In this document: one piece after another, positions 61,646-64,000 of the stretch
Layout of the letters: every line of letters begins with the position of its first letter
Numbering within the stretch: position 1 is the stretch's first letter
NCBI RefSeq assembly: GCF_000775615.1
Contig: NZ_AVPG01000008.1
Coordinates: forward strand, 49,220-113,219
Length of the DNA: 64,000 bases
From: Pontibacillus litoralis JSM 072002
GTDB taxonomy: Bacteria; Bacillota; Bacilli; Bacillales; BH030062
Reading direction: 5' to 3'
Position numbers and translations under genes: made by a program
The notes under the pieces: generated by a model
Seen by the model: the letters and a program-made list of their open reading frames with translations, nothing else
What the model was told of the DNA's origin: nothing
Databases searched by the model: none

Positions 61646-62368
61646 ATGATTACGGTGAAGAACTTATATAAATCATTTGGTGAAATGGACGTATTGAAAG
61701 GCGTTCATGCCACTATTCATGAGCAAGAGGTCGTTTGTGTTATCGGTCCTTCTGGTTCTGGGAAAAGCACGTTTCTTCGTTGTTTAAATGGACTAGAGTT
61801 TGTGACCTCAGGCGACATTATTGTCGATGGAGTCGCCCTTACGAATGACGAGACGAATATGAACCAAATTCGCTCCAAAGTAGGGATGGTATTTCAACAC
61901 TTTCACCTATTTCCTCATATGACAGTTTTAGACAACATTACGCTTGCGCCAACGAAAGTATTAGGAAAAACGAAAGAAGAATCTAGCCAAACGGCGCTTA
62001 CACTTCTACGTAAAGTAGGCCTTTCTGACAAAGCACATACATATCCAGAAAGTCTATCTGGCGGGCAAAAACAACGAGTTGCCATTGCACGTGCACTTGC
62101 CATGAACCCGAAAATAATGCTCTTTGATGAACCTACATCAGCACTAGACCCTGAGTTAGTTGGAGATGTGCTAGCCGTTATGAAAGAATTAGCACGGGAA
62201 GGCATGACCATGGTCGTCGTGACACATGAAATGGGCTTCGCTAAAGAAGTAGCAGACCGCGTTCTCTTTATGGATAAAGGTATCATTATGGAAGAAGCAC
62301 CACCAGAGACAATATTCCATTCCCCGCAAAACCCTCGCACGCAAGCATTCTTAAGTAAACTACTTTAA
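61646..62368 (+). CDS. Polar amino acid ABC transporter ATP-binding protein (GlnQ-like), orphan
   Basis: 240 aa. Walker [11 protein letters not shown]-loop [16 protein letters not shown], signature [16 protein letters not shown], Walker [14 protein letters not shown], and H-loop VVTHEMGF; the [14 protein letters not shown] segment is typical of the glutamine/arginine importer ATPases. It would energise uptake of a polar amino acid, but no permease or binding-protein gene is adjacent: a terminator follows and a lipase-like gene comes next. AAGGAG sits 13 nt before the ATG, rather far. Confidence 0.9.
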   Translation: MITVKNLYKSFGEMDVLKGVHATIHEQEVVCVIGPSGSGKSTFLRCLNGLEFVTSGDIIVDGVALTNDETNMNQIRSKVGMVFQHFHLFPHMTVLDNITLAPTKVLGKTKEESSQTALTLLRKVGLSDKAHTYPESLSGGQKQRVAIARALAMNPKIMLFDEPTSALDPELVGDVLAVMKELAREGMTMVVVTHEMGFAKEVADRVLFMDKGIIMEEAPPETIFHSPQNPRTQAFLSKLL

Positions 62369-62373
62369 CACAT

Positions 62374-62411
62374 CCCCCTGCCTCTTTTTATGAAGGTGGG
62401 GCTTTATTTTC
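62374..62411 (+). terminator. Terminator after the GlnQ-like gene
   Basis: CCCC-CCT and AGG-GGGG arms (62374-62402) with an internal mismatch, followed by CTTTATTTT. Confidence 0.65.
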
Positions 62412-62503
62412 TTGCAATTCCTTTTCCATACATAAACGTCATGAATAGAATAATAATACGAATATATATAATATAAGGTAATTACATGATAGGTGGGAGG
62501 CAA

Positions 62504-63331
62504 ATGATTAAAAGAGTTATACAGCGAGTTTCCTTCATTGTGTTACTATGTTTTATTGCACTCATCAGCTCCATTCATTTTCAAAAGAAAGAAATCACTA
62601 CTAATACAGAGCAAGCAAAAGTGGAAGAAACATTCTCCTACGGTTTGAAAGAGGATGAGCATAAGAGAGAAGATTTGCACATCGTTGCCATTGGCGACTC
62701 ACTTACACAAGGAGTTGGAGATGAATCGAAAAACGGTGGATATGTAGGTGCGCTAGAACAAACACTCAAAGAACATGAGGCTGTACAAAATATATCCATC
62801 AAAAGTTTTGGAAAACGAGGCAACCGGACCGATCAACTTTTAAAACGACTAGAAGAGCAACTAGACATTCAATCAGCTATATCGAAAGCAGATGTTATTA
62901 TTGTGACCATTGGCGCTAATGATATTATGAAAGTAGCCAAAAATAACTTTACCAACTTACAATACGAGGCTTTTGCTAATGAGCAAGATGAATACGAGAA
63001 GAGACTTCGGTCTATATTTAGTCAATTAAACGCCTTTAATCCGAATGCAATGGTGTACTTAATTGGGCTATACAATCCATTTCAAGAATACTTCAGTGAC
63101 ATTCCGGAGTTGGATCAGATTATGAACGATTGGAACAATGTTGGGCAGCGTGTAACAAATGAATTCCCAAATGCTCAGTTCATTCCTATTAGAGATATTT
63201 TTGAAAATGCTAATCAACCCCTATATGCCGAGGACCACTTTCACCCAAATAAGATCGCTTATCAACTTATAGCCACAAGAGTCTTACACTATTTACAACA
63301 AGACTTAATTCCATTAGAAGAGCGGGGATAA
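62504..63331 (+). CDS. ypmR: SGNH/GDSL hydrolase family lipoprotein-like protein (YpmR)
   Basis: 275 aa. N-terminal membrane segment or signal (VSFIVLLCFIALISSIHF); then the SGNH blocks: catalytic Ser in VAIGDSLTQGVGD, Gly in NGGYVGAL and FGKRGNRTDQL, Asn in TIGANDIMK, and Asp/His in EDHFHPNKIAYQ. It is an extracytoplasmic esterase or lipase-like enzyme, probably envelope-anchored. The ATG at 62504 follows GGGAGG; an ATG at 62486 behind AAGGT is an alternative. It is 1 nt from ypmS, the usual Bacillus pairing. Confidence 0.85.
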   Translation: MIKRVIQRVSFIVLLCFIALISSIHFQKKEITTNTEQAKVEETFSYGLKEDEHKREDLHIVAIGDSLTQGVGDESKNGGYVGALEQTLKEHEAVQNISIKSFGKRGNRTDQLLKRLEEQLDIQSAISKADVIIVTIGANDIMKVAKNNFTNLQYEAFANEQDEYEKRLRSIFSQLNAFNPNAMVYLIGLYNPFQEYFSDIPELDQIMNDWNNVGQRVTNEFPNAQFIPIRDIFENANQPLYAEDHFHPNKIAYQLIATRVLHYLQQDLIPLEERG

Positions 63332-63332
63332 T

Positions 63333-63992
63333 ATGTTTAAAGCAATACATCTTCAAAACAAATGGAAAATCCTGTTCTGGTTGTTAGCCACTTGTAATAT
63401 CGGTATACTCATTTTACTATTTATACTCCTTTACGTACCTAGTTCTAAAACGGTCATTCCTAAACAAGCTCCTATTAAAGAAGAACAGGCTGAATTTATT
63501 GTGATGTCAACCACCGATAACATTAACAGCATTATTCAAAGTTACTTAAATGATCTAGCAGATGAGCAACCATTAGAATACTCGGTAAAATTGAAAGAAG
63601 CTGTCGAATTAAAAGGAACGATTGAAGCCTTTGATAAGAAAATCCCATTAACGATGAAGTTCAACCCTATCGTTCAATACAATGGTGACCTCATCCTACA
63701 ACCACAATCCATTACCTTAGGTCGGCTTAAACTTCCAAACAAAAAAGTACTCGATTATATAAAAGACCATTATCCTATGCCCCATTGGGTAATGGTGAAT
63801 CCAACTGATGAGAATATTTACGTAGCCATAACCCAAATCGAAACGAAAAATGATGTGAACATTAAAGCCGAAACGTTTCATTTACAAAATGAACAAATCG
63901 CATTCAAAGTTACTATTCCCCACGAAGCTCTTGGCATCGGGGAAGCTCCATGGCTCAAGAAACTATTCCAATCGAGTAGAGGGAAAAGTTAA
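63333..63992 (+). CDS. ypmS: YpmS-family membrane protein (DUF2140)
   Basis: 219 aa. N-terminal membrane helix (ILFWLLATCNIGILILLFIL, ~14-35), then an extracytoplasmic beta-rich domain of the DUF2140 type: LNDLADEQPLEYSVKL, PLTMKFNPIVQYNGDLIL, LGRLKLPNKKVLDYI and VTIPHEALGIG. Function unknown; it is regularly paired with ypmR, here 1 nt downstream, so the two likely act together at the outer membrane surface. The gene is complete, ending 8 nt before the window edge. Confidence 0.87.
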   Translation: MFKAIHLQNKWKILFWLLATCNIGILILLFILLYVPSSKTVIPKQAPIKEEQAEFIVMSTTDNINSIIQSYLNDLADEQPLEYSVKLKEAVELKGTIEAFDKKIPLTMKFNPIVQYNGDLILQPQSITLGRLKLPNKKVLDYIKDHYPMPHWVMVNPTDENIYVAITQIETKNDVNIKAETFHLQNEQIAFKVTIPHEALGIGEAPWLKKLFQSSRGKS

Positions 63993-64000
63993 GTAACTTT

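Overview
The window is a chromosomal segment of a low-GC Gram-positive bacterium of the Bacillaceae (about 40% GC by eye). The placement rests on strong AGGAGG-type ribosome binding sites, frequent GTG and TTG starts, and several Bacillus-type loci: a CssRS-like two-component system divergent from an HtrA protease, the YpmR/YpmS pair, a YfmR/Uup-type ABC-F ATPase, a TPP-riboswitch tenA-thiM-thiE operon and a TagGH-like exporter. Strongly acidic secreted proteins fit a salt- or alkali-adapted relative, but that is inference. I see no rRNA, tRNA, CRISPR, IS element or prophage.

Layout. 1-4.5 kb: end of a cation/proton antiporter, RecQ helicase, a GNAT plus gamma-glutamylcyclotransferase-fold pair, and an acyl-CoA thioesterase. 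4.7-14.4 kb: cell-wall block with an LCP ligase and three related peptidoglycan-binding-repeat proteins. Two are secreted glucosaminidases with 7 and 11 repeats; one is a signal-less relative whose catalytic domain is degenerate. 14.7-34.0 kb: surface-polymer block with three tandem ATP-grasp/acylphosphatase-fold proteins, a TupA-like ATP-grasp protein, two TPR-glycosyltransferases, a TagH-like ATPase carrying two nucleotide-binding domains in one chain, a TagG-like permease, three further glycosyltransferases and two UDP-sugar dehydrogenases. 34.2-40 kb: GntR regulator and APC permease, thiamine salvage operon, YihY-like membrane protein. 40-56.4 kb: DUF948 pair, ABC-F protein, GGDEF protein, CssRS/HtrA, alanine symporter, small proteins, MarR/MATE pair, acidic lipoprotein, ProC, YdjM-like protein, PhoU, methionine gamma-lyase. 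56.5-64 kb: LysE exporter, RarD, DUF1906 protein, BioY under a BirA box, FAD/Rieske oxidoreductase, an orphan amino-acid ABC ATPase, YpmRS.

The main system is the 14.7-34.0 kb block. Its gene content (uronic-acid precursor enzymes, glycosyltransferases, a teichoic-acid-type exporter and four amide-forming ATP-grasp proteins) points to an anionic sugar polymer carrying amino acids or peptide, comparable in logic to the teichuronopeptide of alkaliphilic Bacillus. The LCP ligase could attach the product to peptidoglycan, and the repeat-bearing glucosaminidases would remodel the same wall. The tandem ATP-grasp/acylphosphatase arrangement, the double-NBD exporter ATPase and the cytosolic pseudo-glucosaminidase are the parts I consider least explained.
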